Shown: positions 16,345 to 25,361, counted from the first letter of the stretch. The stretch is 64,000 bases of DNA from Acidimicrobiaceae bacterium (GCA_027451285.1 DAIDJP010000056.1:1-64000), one strand, 5' to 3'. The notes: generated by a model not told the origin, from the letters alone. Numbers and translations are program-made.

Positions 16345-17601
16345 CTAGACCTCGTAGGGCAGTTGCGTGATGCCGTTGACGAAGCTCGAGACCAGCTGAC
16401 GGGCCGGTCCGCTGGCGTGTATGCCCGGGACACGGCGCAGTAGTTCTCGCCACATGACCGTGATCTCGCGGCGCGCCAGGTGCGCGCCGAGACAGAAGTG
16501 CGGGCCTGGGGCTCCGAAGCCGAAGTGATCATTCGGCTCGCGCGTGACGTCGAAGACGTCGGGATTGACGAAGGCCTCCTCGTCGCGGTTGGCCGAGTTG
16601 TAGAAGAGCAGAACCTTGTCGCCCGCGTGCAGGTCGACGCCCGAGAGCGTGTAGTCGCTCGCCAGCGTGCGGCGCATCCAGATCACCGGTGAGGCCCATC
16701 GCACGATCTCGTCCACCGCGGTCTTGGCGTGAGCGGCGTAGTCCTCGAGGAGAATCTGCTTTTGATCGGGATGCGTCGAGAGCGCGACCAGCGCGTGGGC
16801 GAGCGCGGTGCGGGTGGTCTCGTTGCCCGCGGTGACCAGCAGGACGAAGAACGACGCGAGCTCTTGTTGGCTGAGGCGCTCGGACTCGATCTCGGCGTTC
16901 ACGAGGGCGCTCGTGATGTCGTCGATCGGGTTCTTCACGCGATAGGCCCCGAGCTCCTCCATGATGCTGGTCAGGGCGGCGCCGGCCTCGAGTGTGGCGA
17001 GGATGACGTCGGTGCCGTCGGGGATGATCGCGGGGTCGCCCATCGCGAGGATGACGTTGGAGGCGCGCAGGACCGTTGCGAACTCGCTCGCCGGCACGCC
17101 CATCATGGTGCAGATGATCTCCAAGGGGAACGGGGCGGCGAGGTCGGCGACGAAGTCGCCGGTGCCCGACGCCAGCGCGTCGGCAATGATCCGGTCGGCG
17201 AGCACCTCGATGGAGTTCTCGATGGCCTTGACGTTGCGCGGGTTGAAGGCGTTGGCCACGATGCGTCGCAGTCGAGCGTGCTTGGGGTTGTCGGTCGAGA
17301 TCATGCCCGAGAAGTACTCGACCATCTCCGGGGGGAGATCGAGGATCGAGACGGCTCCGGGACCTGAGGTGAACACCTCGGGGTGGCGTGACGCCGTTGC
17401 CACGTCGCGATACCTCGTGAGGGCGTAGTAGCCCGGACCGGGTGGAAACTCGATCGCGGTGTTCTCTACCTCGGGCTCCTCGAAGAAGGCGATCGGCCGC
17501 TGTGCGCGCAACGTCGCGAACGCCGTCTCGCGCTCGCTCCACGGGCGACGCCAGAAGTCGAGGTCGGACAGGTTGATCTCATCGACACGCTCAGCGCCCA
17601 T
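16345..17601 (-). CDS. Cytochrome P450
   Basis: 418 residues, soluble class I bacterial type. The I-helix oxygen motif is AGNETTR, the ExxR region lies in the DEIVRWASPV zone upstream, and the heme loop is FGAPGPHFCLGAHLARRE (cysteine near 363). The GPHFCLGAHLARRE wording and the C-terminal GITQLP resemble the CYP124/125/142 group that oxidises sterol side chains or branched fatty acids; this is resemblance only. An ATG three codons upstream exists, but the -10 box sits seven bases before the ATG used here. No ferredoxin gene adjoins. Confidence 0.9.
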   Translation of the reverse strand: MGAERVDEINLSDLDFWRRPWSERETAFATLRAQRPIAFFEEPEVENTAIEFPPGPGYYALTRYRDVATASRHPEVFTSGPGAVSILDLPPEMVEYFSGMISTDNPKHARLRRIVANAFNPRNVKAIENSIEVLADRIIADALASGTGDFVADLAAPFPLEIICTMMGVPASEFATVLRASNVILAMGDPAIIPDGTDVILATLEAGAALTSIMEELGAYRVKNPIDDITSALVNAEIESERLSQQELASFFVLLVTAGNETTRTALAHALVALSTHPDQKQILLEDYAAHAKTAVDEIVRWASPVIWMRRTLASDYTLSGVDLHAGDKVLLFYNSANRDEEAFVNPDVFDVTREPNDHFGFGAPGPHFCLGAHLARREITVMWRELLRRVPGIHASGPARQLVSSFVNGITQLPYEV

Positions 17602-17608
17602 TCGCGCC

Positions 17609-17653
17609 ATCGTAGCGACGTCCGGTCACGCCGAGAGGGTTTCACGGCAGACT
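17609..17653. promoter_or_regulatory. Divergent leaderless -10 boxes: P450 and NifU-like
   Basis: Minus strand: TACGAT (17614-17609) then seven bases and the P450 ATG. Plus strand: CAGACT (17648-17653) then six bases and the NifU-like GTG. Both genes therefore seem transcribed from their first codon. Confidence 0.45.
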
Positions 17654-17659
17654 GGGGGA

Positions 17660-17989
17660 GTGGAACTGACCGATGACGAGCGCTCCAAGCGCCTCCAAGC
17701 GCTGAACAAGTTGCTCGACCTGATGCGCCCGGCCGTGCAGGCCGACGGAGGTGACCTCGTCTTGGTGCGCGCGGACGTCGAGACCGGTGTCGTCGAGGTC
17801 CAGCTGCAGGGGGCGTGCTCGAGTTGCGCCATCTCCTCGTCCACTCTTCAGGGCGGAGTGACGCGTATTCTCACCGACCGGCTCCACTGGGTCACGGAGG
17901 TGATCGGGGGCGTCGACGAGAGCATGGATCCCGAGGACTCGATGATCCTGGGCACCGGCGGTTACGTGCCCCGCTACCAGTCCCTTTAA
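17660..17989 (+). CDS. NifU C-terminal domain-like Fe-S scaffold
   Basis: 109 residues. The NifU C-terminal/Nfu domain spans about 14-85, with LMRPAVQADGGDLVLV and the cluster-binding pair GACSSCAISSSTLQGG (CxxC near 54 and 57). Nfu proteins receive and deliver 4Fe-4S clusters to apo-enzymes in the cytosol. The GTG start is set by a leaderless-type promoter. The P450 on the other strand is a heme enzyme, so no direct link is implied. Confidence 0.88.
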   Translation: MELTDDERSKRLQALNKLLDLMRPAVQADGGDLVLVRADVETGVVEVQLQGACSSCAISSSTLQGGVTRILTDRLHWVTEVIGGVDESMDPEDSMILGTGGYVPRYQSL

Positions 17990-18039
17990 AGGGAAGCGGC
18001 GCGGCGCGGGCAACCGTGGCGCGTCGAGTTCGCAGGACC

Positions 18040-18045
18040 TAGCCT
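18040..18045 (+). promoter_or_regulatory. -10 box TAGCCT, leaderless type
   Basis: TAGCCT, six bases, then the ATG at 18052. The spacing and hexamer are the same as before the genes at 2957 and 33570. Confidence 0.6.
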
Positions 18046-18051
18046 TGGCCG

Positions 18052-18582
18052 ATGGCCCCACGCCACGCTCGGCACTACCAACGCTCGAGGCGACTGATCG
18101 GTGTGCTGGCCGTACTCGTGGTCCTCGTCGCGGCGGGCGTCACGGCCTATCGACTTCGTCCCGTGAGTGCCACGTCGATGCCGTCGTCGGGGGTCGCGTT
18201 GCTCACCGGGTACGGCGTCGTGGGCGCGAGCGGGACCTCGCTCGATCCCACCACGGTGGTACTCACCAGCGCTCAAGCGCGTAGCGTCGCGCGCGCCATC
18301 TCGGAACTGCCCTCGCTGGGTCACGGGGCGACCTTCTTCTGTCACGGCGAGTCCACCGACTTCGTGGTGCGCGTGATGCGCGCCCGGGGTGAGCACCCGT
18401 ACTGGACGGCCCGCGACCTGCTGTGTCCGTCCCCGGGCTATCTGCTGATCAACGGGCGTGGCGCCACGCAGTCGCTCGGCAGCGTATGCGCGCTGCGACA
18501 GCTCGTGGTCTCGTTGCTACCTCGTGGAGCGGCACCCGGCACGCGCGGCGCGCTGGGGTTGTGCCCGGCGAGCGCGCGCTGA
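18052..18582 (+). CDS. Membrane-anchored hypothetical protein
   Basis: 176 residues, not recognised. A basic start (RHARHYQRSRR) leads into one helix (about 15-34, LIGVLAVLVVLVAAGVTAY), so the remaining 140 residues should face outward. That part has three or four cysteines (FFCHGES, LLCPSPGY, SVCALRQL, GLCPAS) that could form two disulfides. Residues around GATFFCHGESTDFVVRV look like a compact beta domain. The start is supported by its leaderless promoter. No function assigned. Confidence 0.7.
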   Translation: MAPRHARHYQRSRRLIGVLAVLVVLVAAGVTAYRLRPVSATSMPSSGVALLTGYGVVGASGTSLDPTTVVLTSAQARSVARAISELPSLGHGATFFCHGESTDFVVRVMRARGEHPYWTARDLLCPSPGYLLINGRGATQSLGSVCALRQLVVSLLPRGAAPGTRGALGLCPASAR

Positions 18583-18626
18583 AAGAAGAGCGATGTTGAC
18601 TACGCGGAGGCCGTTGGCGGTGGGGC

Positions 18627-19106
18627 GTGAGTGACGTGAGTGCCTGCGGCGCGTCAGCGCACCGGCCAGACGCGTCGGTGTGGCGCTCGTCTCGGGAAGA
18701 TCTCTCGGTCCTGCTCGAGCTGAGTCGCGAGTTCAATCTCCTGGACGGCCACGATCATGACGACGACCGTGTGCGTGACGCCTTGATTCCCCTGCTCGAC
18801 GGCGACCAGTACGGGCAGGTGTGGCAGATCAGCGCGCCCGACGGCGCCCAGGGGTATTGCGTGCTCGGATGGAGCTACTCACTCGAGTCCGGTGGGCGAG
18901 AGTGCATCGTGGACGAGATCTACGTGACCGCCCGCGGCCGGGGCCTCGGCGCCCAGTTGCTCGACGCCGCCTTACGCGGCGCTCGGGATGCGGGGGTGAA
19001 GGTCGTGTTCCTCGAGACCGAGGCCCACAACGAGCGGGTGCGCTCCTTCTATCAGCGTCACGGTTTCGTGCGCGAAGACTCGGTCTGGATGCGCCAGGTC
19101 CTCTAG
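18627..19106 (+). CDS. GNAT-family N-acetyltransferase
   Basis: 159 residues. Core strands and CoA turn are VDEIYVTARGRGLGAQLLD (RGRGLG, about 105-110), with the terminal VFLETEAHNERVRSFYQRHGF typical of RimI-like acetyltransferases. The N-terminal half is acidic and may carry the acceptor-binding part. The GTG at 18627 is taken as start; a second GTG four codons on is possible. It precedes the MarR gene by 74 bases and is probably a separate unit. Substrate unknown. Confidence 0.8.
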   Translation: MSDVSACGASAHRPDASVWRSSREDLSVLLELSREFNLLDGHDHDDDRVRDALIPLLDGDQYGQVWQISAPDGAQGYCVLGWSYSLESGGRECIVDEIYVTARGRGLGAQLLDAALRGARDAGVKVVFLETEAHNERVRSFYQRHGFVREDSVWMRQVL

Positions 19107-19158
19107 TTGCGGCCGGCGCCGGGTCGCGTTGGCGCGACACGGGGCCGCCCCCCGGCGC

Positions 19159-19181
19159 TATTATTTAGTTAGGTGAACTAA
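19159..19181 (+). promoter_or_regulatory. marR promoter with palindromic operator
   Basis: A TATTAT -10 (19159-19164) is followed directly by the perfect inverted repeat TTAGTT-AGGTG-AACTAA (19165-19181), whose last base is the A of the ATG start. The spacer AGGTG is also the ribosome site. A repressor bound here would block both start of transcription and translation, which fits autoregulation by the MarR protein. Confidence 0.6.
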
Positions 19182-19612
19182 TGGACCAAACGGCGACGGA
19201 CTCTCAAACTGTGGCGCGGCTGCGGCGCGCCGTCACCCGCTTGAACCGGCGGCTTCGCGCATCATCTCTGGGAGGCGTCACGCCCGCGCAGGCGTCGCTC
19301 CTGGCTCTGGTGGACTCCCTCGATAACCCGTCACTGGGTGAGCTCGCCGCCGCCGAGCAGATCCAGCCGCCGTCGGTGACGCGACTGATCCGGGCCATGG
19401 AGGCTCAAGACCTCGTGGTGTGCGCGACCGACGCGGAGGACCGACGCTGCACGAGGGTGCGTCTGACCGCGCGCGGCCGGCGCGAAGTCACGGCCATTCG
19501 CCAGCGCAAGACAGCCTTCTTGGAACGTCGACTGCAGGCGTTGTCGGTTCAGGATCGCGAGCGCGCTTCCGAGGTGGCGAGCTTCCTCGAACTCCTCTTG
19601 GAGGACGAGTGA
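19181..19612 (+). CDS. MarR-family transcriptional regulator
   Basis: 143 residues of a winged-helix MarR protein. The helix-turn-helix is PSLGELAAAEQIQPPSVTRLI (about 49-69) and the wing DAEDRRCTRVRLTARGRR. MarR dimers bind short palindromes and are released by small aromatic ligands. The gene overlaps the MFS transporter by four bases (GTGA), so the pair forms an operon in which the regulator probably represses its own drug or metabolite exporter through the palindrome at its start codon. Confidence 0.9.
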   Translation: MDQTATDSQTVARLRRAVTRLNRRLRASSLGGVTPAQASLLALVDSLDNPSLGELAAAEQIQPPSVTRLIRAMEAQDLVVCATDAEDRRCTRVRLTARGRREVTAIRQRKTAFLERRLQALSVQDRERASEVASFLELLLEDE

Positions 19613-20850
19613 GCGCCGCGCAGAACTTCAAATCCAAGACCTTCGCCGCACTGAGTGTGCGCAATTTTCGTCTCTACGTCTTCGGCCAGCTGGTGTCGGT
19701 CTCGGGGACGTGGATGCAGTCGGTGGCCCAGGGCTGGCTGATCCTGCAGATTTCGGGCTCGTCGGTCGACCTGGGCATCGCGGTGGCCTTGCAATACGTG
19801 CCGATGCTCGTGATCGGCTCCTACGGGGGCGTGATCGCCGACCGCCACGACAAGCGTCGCATCCTCTACGGCACCCAGGGCGGGGCCGGTCTCTTGGCCC
19901 TGGCCCTTGGGCTGATGGTGACGACCCACCACGTCAGCATCGCGGCGGTCTACGTGCTGGCCGCGCTGCTGGGCATCGTGAATCTCTTCGACGTGCCGGC
20001 GCGCCAGGCCTTCGTTCAGCAGATGGTCGGACGTGACCTCATCGCCAACGCCGTGAGTCTCAACAGCGTCCTCATGAACGCGGGTCGCCTGATCGGCCCG
20101 GGGATCGCGACCGCCTTCATCGCCGCCTTCGGCACCGCGGTGTGTTTTTACGCCAACGCCGTCAGTTACGTCGCGGTGCTGATCGCTCTGGCCCTGATGC
20201 GCAGCCATGAGTTCTTGCCCATGAAGACGGTCACACGCGAGAAGGGCCAGTTGCGCCTGGGCATCGCGTACGTGCGGGCCAATCCCGAGCTGCGCCGGGC
20301 GGTGATCGCCGTCGCGGTGGTCAGCACGTTCGCCTTCAACTTCACGGTGACCCTGCCCCTGCTCGCGCACGATACGTTCCACCAGCGCACCGCGGTTGAG
20401 TACGGGCTCATGATGGGAGCGATGGGTCTCGGCGCCATTTTCGGCGGCCTGGCCATCGCGTACCGCTCGCGGCCCACCCCGGGCTTGCTCGCGGCGCTCG
20501 CGCTGGGCTTTGGCACGTCGCTCACCCTCGTGGCGCTGATGCCGTCGGCGCACCTGGCCGAGCTCTTGATGATTCCGACCGGCGCCTGCTCGGTGGCCTT
20601 CGTCTCCACGGCGAACGCCACGCTGCAGCTCAACTCCTCGAGCGCGATGCGAGGGCGGGTCATGAGCCTCTACGGGATCGCCTTCTTCGGCACGACGCCC
20701 ATCGGCGCGCCGCTCATCGGGTTCATCATCAAACTGAGCGACCCTCGCACGGGCCTACTCGTCGGCTCGATTCTCACCGTGCTGGTCGGCGCGTGGCTCC
20801 TGTCCACACACCAGCGAACCCCGGCCGTGGTGCTCGAGCCCGCGGCTTAG
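19609..20850 (+). CDS. MFS exporter (DHA3/EntS-like)
   Basis: 413 residues with about 12 membrane spans and the MFS_3 character of EntS-like exporters: FRLYVFGQLVSVSGTWMQSVAQGWL in the first helices (shown here in part), the loop GGVIADRHDKRR and the second-half pattern GAIFGGLAIAYRSR. It should export a small compound by proton antiport. The GTG overlaps the marR stop and has a ttggagg site; the open frame extends further upstream only as shadow. Its TAG shares bases with the stop of the convergent acyl-CoA dehydrogenase (TTAG). Confidence 0.88.
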   Translation: MSAAQNFKSKTFAALSVRNFRLYVFGQLVSVSGTWMQSVAQGWLILQISGSSVDLGIAVALQYVPMLVIGSYGGVIADRHDKRRILYGTQGGAGLLALALGLMVTTHHVSIAAVYVLAALLGIVNLFDVPARQAFVQQMVGRDLIANAVSLNSVLMNAGRLIGPGIATAFIAAFGTAVCFYANAVSYVAVLIALALMRSHEFLPMKTVTREKGQLRLGIAYVRANPELRRAVIAVAVVSTFAFNFTVTLPLLAHDTFHQRTAVEYGLMMGAMGLGAIFGGLAIAYRSRPTPGLLAALALGFGTSLTLVALMPSAHLAELLMIPTGACSVAFVSTANATLQLNSSSAMRGRVMSLYGIAFFGTTPIGAPLIGFIIKLSDPRTGLLVGSILTVLVGAWLLSTHQRTPAVVLEPAA

Positions 20851-22076
20851 GCGTTTTGGGCCTTGGGCTCCTTGGGCAGGCCGAGGGCCCGCTCGCCGAT
20901 GATGTTGCGCTGGATCTCCGCGGTGCCGCCCCAGATGGTCTCGGACCGCGAGAAGAAGAAGGACGCCTGCAGCTCCGACACCGGGTAGTCGGCCCGGCCG
21001 CGTCGACCCGGGCCCGCCTTGGGGTCGGGGGCCTTGCCGGTGAGGATCTGGGCCTGCATGCCCATCACGTCAAGTCCCAACTCCATCATGTCGCGGTGCG
21101 TCTCGGACCAGAACATCTTGTTGCACGCGCCGAGCAGGGCTGCGTTGTGCGTCGAGTTGAGCGCGTCGGTCAGCGAGCGATAGCCGTTGATCTCCATGAT
21201 CTTGACCTTCTGCCAGGAGCGAACGAGCGCGTCGCGCACCAGGCGGTCGCTCGTGCGGCCGTGGCGGCGTGCCTCGTCGAGGATGGAGTCCCACTCCTTG
21301 AGAAAGCGACGGTACCCGGTGGTGGACGAGGAACCACGCTCGAATCCCAGCGTGGTCATGGCGACCTTCCAGCCGTTGTTGACCCCGCCGATTACGTTGC
21401 CCTTGGGGCAGCGCGCGTTGGTGAAGAAGACCTCGTTGAACTCGGCCGAACCGTCGACCTGGGTGATGGGGCGAATCTCGACGCCCTCTTGGTGCATGGG
21501 CACCAGCAGGTAGCTGATGCCCGCGTGCGCCGGCGCGGCGGGATCGGTGCGCGCGAGCAAGAACACGTAGTCCGCGTACTGGGCCTGGGTCGTCCACACC
21601 TTCTGGCCGTTGATGATCCACTCGTCGCCGTCGAGCACGGCGCTGGTCTTGAGGCTGGCCAAGTCGGATCCCGAGTTGGGCTCGGAGAAGCCCTGGCACC
21701 AGGTGATGCGCCCCTCGAGGATGCCGGGGATGAACTCCTTCTTCTGCTCCTCGGTGCCCCACTGCAAGATCGTGGGCCCCACCAGGGTGTCGCCGAAGAA
21801 GTCGGCGCGCATCGGCGCACCCGCCTTGGCGAACTCCTCGTTGAGCACGACCTGTTGGAGCAGCGAGAGCCCCTTGCCGCCGTACTCCACGGGCCAGCCC
21901 GCGCAGATCCAGCCGCCAGCGAAGAGCGTCTCGTTCCAGGTCTTGTTGAACTGCTGGCGCTCGGCCTCGGTCATGGAGAAGCCCGGTTCGAACCAGCCCG
22001 CGGGCAGGTTGGCCTCGAGCCAGGCGCGGATCTCCAGGCGGAAGGATTCGGCGTCGTCGGGATAGGTCAGGTCCAT
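20847..22076 (-). CDS. Acyl-CoA dehydrogenase
   Basis: 409 residues of the FAD-dependent acyl-CoA dehydrogenase family, alpha-beta oxidation of a CoA thioester in the cytosol. QGFSEPNSGSDLASLKTSA is the flavin/substrate signature (about 122-140), and the C-terminal SETIWGGTAEIQRNIIGERALGLP is the usual FAD tail, with GGTAEIQ. The ATG chosen gives the family-like start MDLTYPDDAESFRLEIRAWL and lies seven bases after a TACGCT box; an ATG 14 codons upstream lacks such signals. Probably a lipid or sterol degradation enzyme. Confidence 0.9.
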   Translation of the reverse strand: MDLTYPDDAESFRLEIRAWLEANLPAGWFEPGFSMTEAERQQFNKTWNETLFAGGWICAGWPVEYGGKGLSLLQQVVLNEEFAKAGAPMRADFFGDTLVGPTILQWGTEEQKKEFIPGILEGRITWCQGFSEPNSGSDLASLKTSAVLDGDEWIINGQKVWTTQAQYADYVFLLARTDPAAPAHAGISYLLVPMHQEGVEIRPITQVDGSAEFNEVFFTNARCPKGNVIGGVNNGWKVAMTTLGFERGSSSTTGYRRFLKEWDSILDEARRHGRTSDRLVRDALVRSWQKVKIMEINGYRSLTDALNSTHNAALLGACNKMFWSETHRDMMELGLDVMGMQAQILTGKAPDPKAGPGRRGRADYPVSELQASFFFSRSETIWGGTAEIQRNIIGERALGLPKEPKAQNA

Positions 22077-22083
22077 GGGTCCG

Positions 22084-22089
22084 AGCGTA
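22084..22089 (-). promoter_or_regulatory. -10 box TACGCT, leaderless type
   Basis: On the minus strand TACGCT is followed by seven bases and the ATG at 22076. It supports that start over the upstream ATG. Confidence 0.45.
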
Positions 22090-22174
22090 GCCAGGTTGGA
22101 CGAGCGCCTCGAGGGCATTTGTGCGCGCTGGGCAAGTGCGAAAGAATGAGGAACTTCGACTGGAGAGTTGGCCC

Positions 22175-23545
22175 GTGCCCCGATCGCTGCGTCAGACCAT
22201 CGCCGAGACCCGTGCCTCGTGGGCGCGATCGCGCGCGATCACCCTCCCCGAACGCGTGGCGCCGGCTCCCCCGGCCCCCGGCAAGTCCCGGGTGGCCTTC
22301 CTGGTCTACCGGGGGAATCCGCGCTGCGGCGGCCAGGGCGTCTACACCCGTCACCTCACGCGCGAACTGGTCGCCCTGGGACACAGCGTCGAGGTCTTCT
22401 CCGGTCCGCCGTGGCCCGAACTCGACGAGGGCGTGGGCTTCACCCCGGTGCGAGGGCTCGACCTCTACCGCGATCCGGACCCCTTTCGGATTCCGGCGCG
22501 CCGCGAGTTCACCAGCCGCGACGACGTCGCCGAGTTCCTCATCATGCTCGGCGCGGGATTTGGCGAGCCCTACGCCTTCAGCCGCCGCGTGCACACGATG
22601 CTGCGCGCTCGGCGAGGCGAGTTCGACATCGTCCACGACAACCAGTGCATGGGGCCCGGCATCGCGGCGCTCGTTCGCGAGGGCTGGCCCCTGCTCGAGA
22701 CGCTGCACCATCCGATCACGGTGGATCGCTCGATCGCCCTGGATCACACGACGGGCGCGTGGCGGCGCTTCACCACGCGGCGTTGGTTCGGATTCCTGCG
22801 CATGCAGGTGCGCGTGCTGCGCACCCTTCCGGCGGTGCTGACGGTCTCGCACAACTCCAAGGTCGACATCAACGCCCAGATGGGCGTGCCCCTCGAGCGG
22901 CTCACGGTGGTGCCCGTTGGCGTGGACCACGAGGTCTTTCGCCCGTACCCCGACGTGGTGAAGAAGCCCGGTCGCCTCATGGTCACGTCGAGCAGCGACG
23001 TGCCGATGAAGGGCCTCGTCCCCCTGCTCGAGGCGATCGCCAAACTGCGCGTGGAGCGTGACATCGATCTCATCGTGATCGGACGTCCGCGCCCCGGCGG
23101 GCGCGTGGCGACCACCATCGAGCGCCTGGGCCTGGGCGACATTGTCACGACGATCTCCGGGGTCAGCGACGAGGAGCTCGCGCGCCTCTACGGCGAGGCC
23201 GAGGTGGCGATCGTGCCCAGCCTCTACGAGGGCTTCTCCCTGCCGGCCATCGAGGCCATGGCCTGCGCCGTTCCCGTCGTCGCCACGACCGGTGGCGCGC
23301 TGCCCGAGGTAGTCGGCGTGAGCGGCGAGACGGGCCTGCTGGTCGCTCCCAATGACCCCGAGGCGCTGGTGGCGGCGATCGGTCGCCTGCTCGGGGACCC
23401 CACGCTGCGCGTCGAACTCGGTGCGCGCGGGCGCCAGCGGGTCATCGAGCGCTTCACCTGGCAGGTCACCGCGCGCGGCACCGCCGTCTGCTACGACGCC
23501 ATACTCGAGGGCCGACCCCTGCCCGCGGCGATGTCCTTCGACTGA
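22175..23545 (+). CDS. GT4-type glycosyltransferase
   Basis: 456 residues of the GT-B fold. The N-terminal domain begins VAFLVYRGNPRCGGQGVYTRHLTREL (shown in part), with the glycine-rich acceptor loop RCGGQGVY. The C-terminal donor domain holds the GT4 signature EGFSLPAIEAMACAVPVVAT with its nucleotide-sugar glutamates. A GTG with a tggagag site is used; a GTG 18 codons earlier is possible. The gene overlaps the next by one base and opens a four-gene set with two methyltransferases and an alpha-barrel protein. Donor and acceptor are unknown; a glycan or glycolipid is likely. Confidence 0.85.
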   Translation: MPRSLRQTIAETRASWARSRAITLPERVAPAPPAPGKSRVAFLVYRGNPRCGGQGVYTRHLTRELVALGHSVEVFSGPPWPELDEGVGFTPVRGLDLYRDPDPFRIPARREFTSRDDVAEFLIMLGAGFGEPYAFSRRVHTMLRARRGEFDIVHDNQCMGPGIAALVREGWPLLETLHHPITVDRSIALDHTTGAWRRFTTRRWFGFLRMQVRVLRTLPAVLTVSHNSKVDINAQMGVPLERLTVVPVGVDHEVFRPYPDVVKKPGRLMVTSSSDVPMKGLVPLLEAIAKLRVERDIDLIVIGRPRPGGRVATTIERLGLGDIVTTISGVSDEELARLYGEAEVAIVPSLYEGFSLPAIEAMACAVPVVATTGGALPEVVGVSGETGLLVAPNDPEALVAAIGRLLGDPTLRVELGARGRQRVIERFTWQVTARGTAVCYDAILEGRPLPAAMSFD

Positions 23546-24264
23546 TGCTGACTTGCGACTACGACCGTCTCGGGCTCGCGCCGGGTGACACCGTGCTCGA
23601 CTTGGGCTGCGGGTTCGGTCGCCACGCCTTCGAGGCGGCGCGCCGCGGGGGGCGCGTCGTCGCCCTCGACGCGGGCACCGACGAGGTCAACGGCGTCGTC
23701 GCGACCTTCGCCGCGATGGCCGAGGCCGGCGAGCTGAGAGAGGTGCAGGTCGCGACGGGCGTCGTCCAGGGCGACGCGCTGGCCCTGCCCTTCGCCGACG
23801 CCACGTTCGACCGGGTGATCTGTTCAGAAGTGCTCGAGCACCTGCCGGCCGACGAGGCCGCCATGGCCGAGCTCGCGCGCGTGCTGCGCCCGGGGGGCAC
23901 GATGGCCGTCACCGTGCCGCGCTTCGGGCCTGAACTGATCAACTGGGCGCTGTCGGACGAGTACCACAACGTGCCCGGTGGGCACGTGCGCATCTACCGG
24001 CGATCGGTGCTCGAAGAGCGCCTCGCTCGCGCCGGGCTGCGCGTGCGCGGCCACCACCACGCCCACGGGCTGCACAGCCCCTACTGGTGGCTCAAGTGCT
24101 TCGTCGGCACGACCAACGACGAGCACCGACTGGTCAAGCTCTATCACCGGCTGCTGGTGTGGGACATCGTGAAGCGACCCTGGCTGACGCGCCGGGCCGA
24201 GGCGGTGCTCTCGCCTCTCATGGGCAAGTCGCTGGTCGTCTACCTCGAGAAGGTCCCCGCGTGA
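23545..24264 (+). CDS. Class I SAM-dependent methyltransferase
   Basis: 239 residues. Motif I is VLDLGCGFGRHAFEAARRG (about 18-36), post-I the acidic VALDAG, and motif III VLEHLPADEAAMAELARVLRPGG. The C-terminal half contains FVGTTNDEHRLVKLYHRLLVW, which is family-specific and not seen in ubiquinone-type enzymes. It starts inside the stop of the glycosyltransferase (TGATG), so the two are coupled, and runs into the next gene through GTGA. It may methylate the glycosyltransferase product. Confidence 0.85.
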   Translation: MLTCDYDRLGLAPGDTVLDLGCGFGRHAFEAARRGGRVVALDAGTDEVNGVVATFAAMAEAGELREVQVATGVVQGDALALPFADATFDRVICSEVLEHLPADEAAMAELARVLRPGGTMAVTVPRFGPELINWALSDEYHNVPGGHVRIYRRSVLEERLARAGLRVRGHHHAHGLHSPYWWLKCFVGTTNDEHRLVKLYHRLLVWDIVKRPWLTRRAEAVLSPLMGKSLVVYLEKVPA

Positions 24265-25361
24265 CGACGACCGCGCTGCGCGGGGTGCCCGAAGTGCTGA
24301 GCGACGACGAGATCGCCGCAACCTCGGCGCACCTCATCTCGCTGCAGCGCCCCTCGGGCCAGATCGCGTGGTACCCGGGCGGGCACTGCGACCCGTGGAA
24401 CCACGTCGAGGTGGCGATGGCCCTCACCGTCACCGGCGAGACCGGGGCGGCCCGCGCGGCCTATCGCTGGCTCGGCGCCACCCAGCTGGCCAACGGCGCC
24501 TGGTTCAACTACTACCGCGACGCGAGCGTGCTCAACGCCCGCCTCGACACCAACGTCTGCGCCTACCTCGCGACCGGCCTGTATCACTACCTGCTCGTCA
24601 CCGGCGACGTCGACTTCGCCGCGAGCCTGTGGCCGAACGTGCGCCACGCCCTTGACTTCGTGCTCGCCTGGCAGTTGCCCGACGGCACTGTGCGCTGGTC
24701 GCTCGACCTGGCGGGTCGGCCCGAGCACTACGCCCTGCTGACGGGATCCTCCTCGATCTATCACTCGCTGCGCTGCGCCCTGGCGCTCGGCGAGCGCCTG
24801 GGCGAGGACGTGTCGGACTGGGTCGTTCCCACTGGGCGATTGGGTCACGCGGTCGCGCATCACCCCGGCGCCTTCGCGCCGAAGAACGAGTTCGCGATGG
24901 ACTGGTACTACCCGGTGTTTAGCGGGGCGCTGGTGGGTGAGGCCGCCGAGTCGCGTCTCGCCCACGGCTGGGAGCGTCACGTCATGGAGGGCTACGGGGT
25001 GCGCTGCGTGTCGACGAGCGACTGGGTGACGGCGGCCGAGACCGCCGAGTGCGTGTTGACCCTCGACGCGGTGGGGCTGACCAGCCGGGCCCTGGACCTC
25101 TTCGCGCTGACCCGGCGCCACCGGCGCGACGACGGCGCCTACTGGACCGGCTACGCCTACCCCCAGCACGTCACCTTCCCCGACCGCGAGGTCACGTCCT
25201 ACACCGCGGCGGCGGTGCTGCTCGCCGCCGACGCGCTGAGCTCGTCGAGCCCGGCCGCGGGCCTCTTTCGCCACGGCACCCTCCCGGCTCCTCCGGAGGT
25301 TCCCGAGGCGGGCTGTGGAATCAGCGCCGCGTCAGGACGCGCAGCGAGCCCGTCGCGCTAG
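24261..25361 (+). CDS. Alpha/alpha-barrel protein (terpene cyclase/prenyltransferase-like fold)
   Basis: 366 residues. Repeated helix pairs with the pattern QRPSGQIAWYPGG, TQLANGAWFNYYRD, LPDGTVRWSLDLAG and DDGAYWTGYAYP (Q/D-G-x-W motifs) are the QW-like repeats of six-hairpin alpha barrels in squalene cyclases and prenyltransferase beta subunits. No DXDD catalytic motif is evident, so a sugar-lipid binding or hydrolase role is as likely. GTG start overlaps the methyltransferase by four bases. The last 41 bases are antisense to the next gene. Function not assigned. Confidence 0.65.
   Translation: MTTTALRGVPEVLSDDEIAATSAHLISLQRPSGQIAWYPGGHCDPWNHVEVAMALTVTGETGAARAAYRWLGATQLANGAWFNYYRDASVLNARLDTNVCAYLATGLYHYLLVTGDVDFAASLWPNVRHALDFVLAWQLPDGTVRWSLDLAGRPEHYALLTGSSSIYHSLRCALALGERLGEDVSDWVVPTGRLGHAVAHHPGAFAPKNEFAMDWYYPVFSGALVGEAAESRLAHGWERHVMEGYGVRCVSTSDWVTAAETAECVLTLDAVGLTSRALDLFALTRRHRRDDGAYWTGYAYPQHVTFPDREVTSYTAAAVLLAADALSSSSPAAGLFRHGTLPAPPEVPEAGCGISAASGRAASPSR

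Noticed and set aside
22076..22118. ATG at 22118 as start of the acyl-CoA dehydrogenase
   Set aside because: It adds 14 residues absent from the family start and would place the gene's -10 box inside the coding region.
20793..22841. A 682-codon plus-strand open frame across the acyl-CoA dehydrogenase and GT4 start
   Set aside because: Shadow frame opposite a strong gene; no ribosome site or motif.
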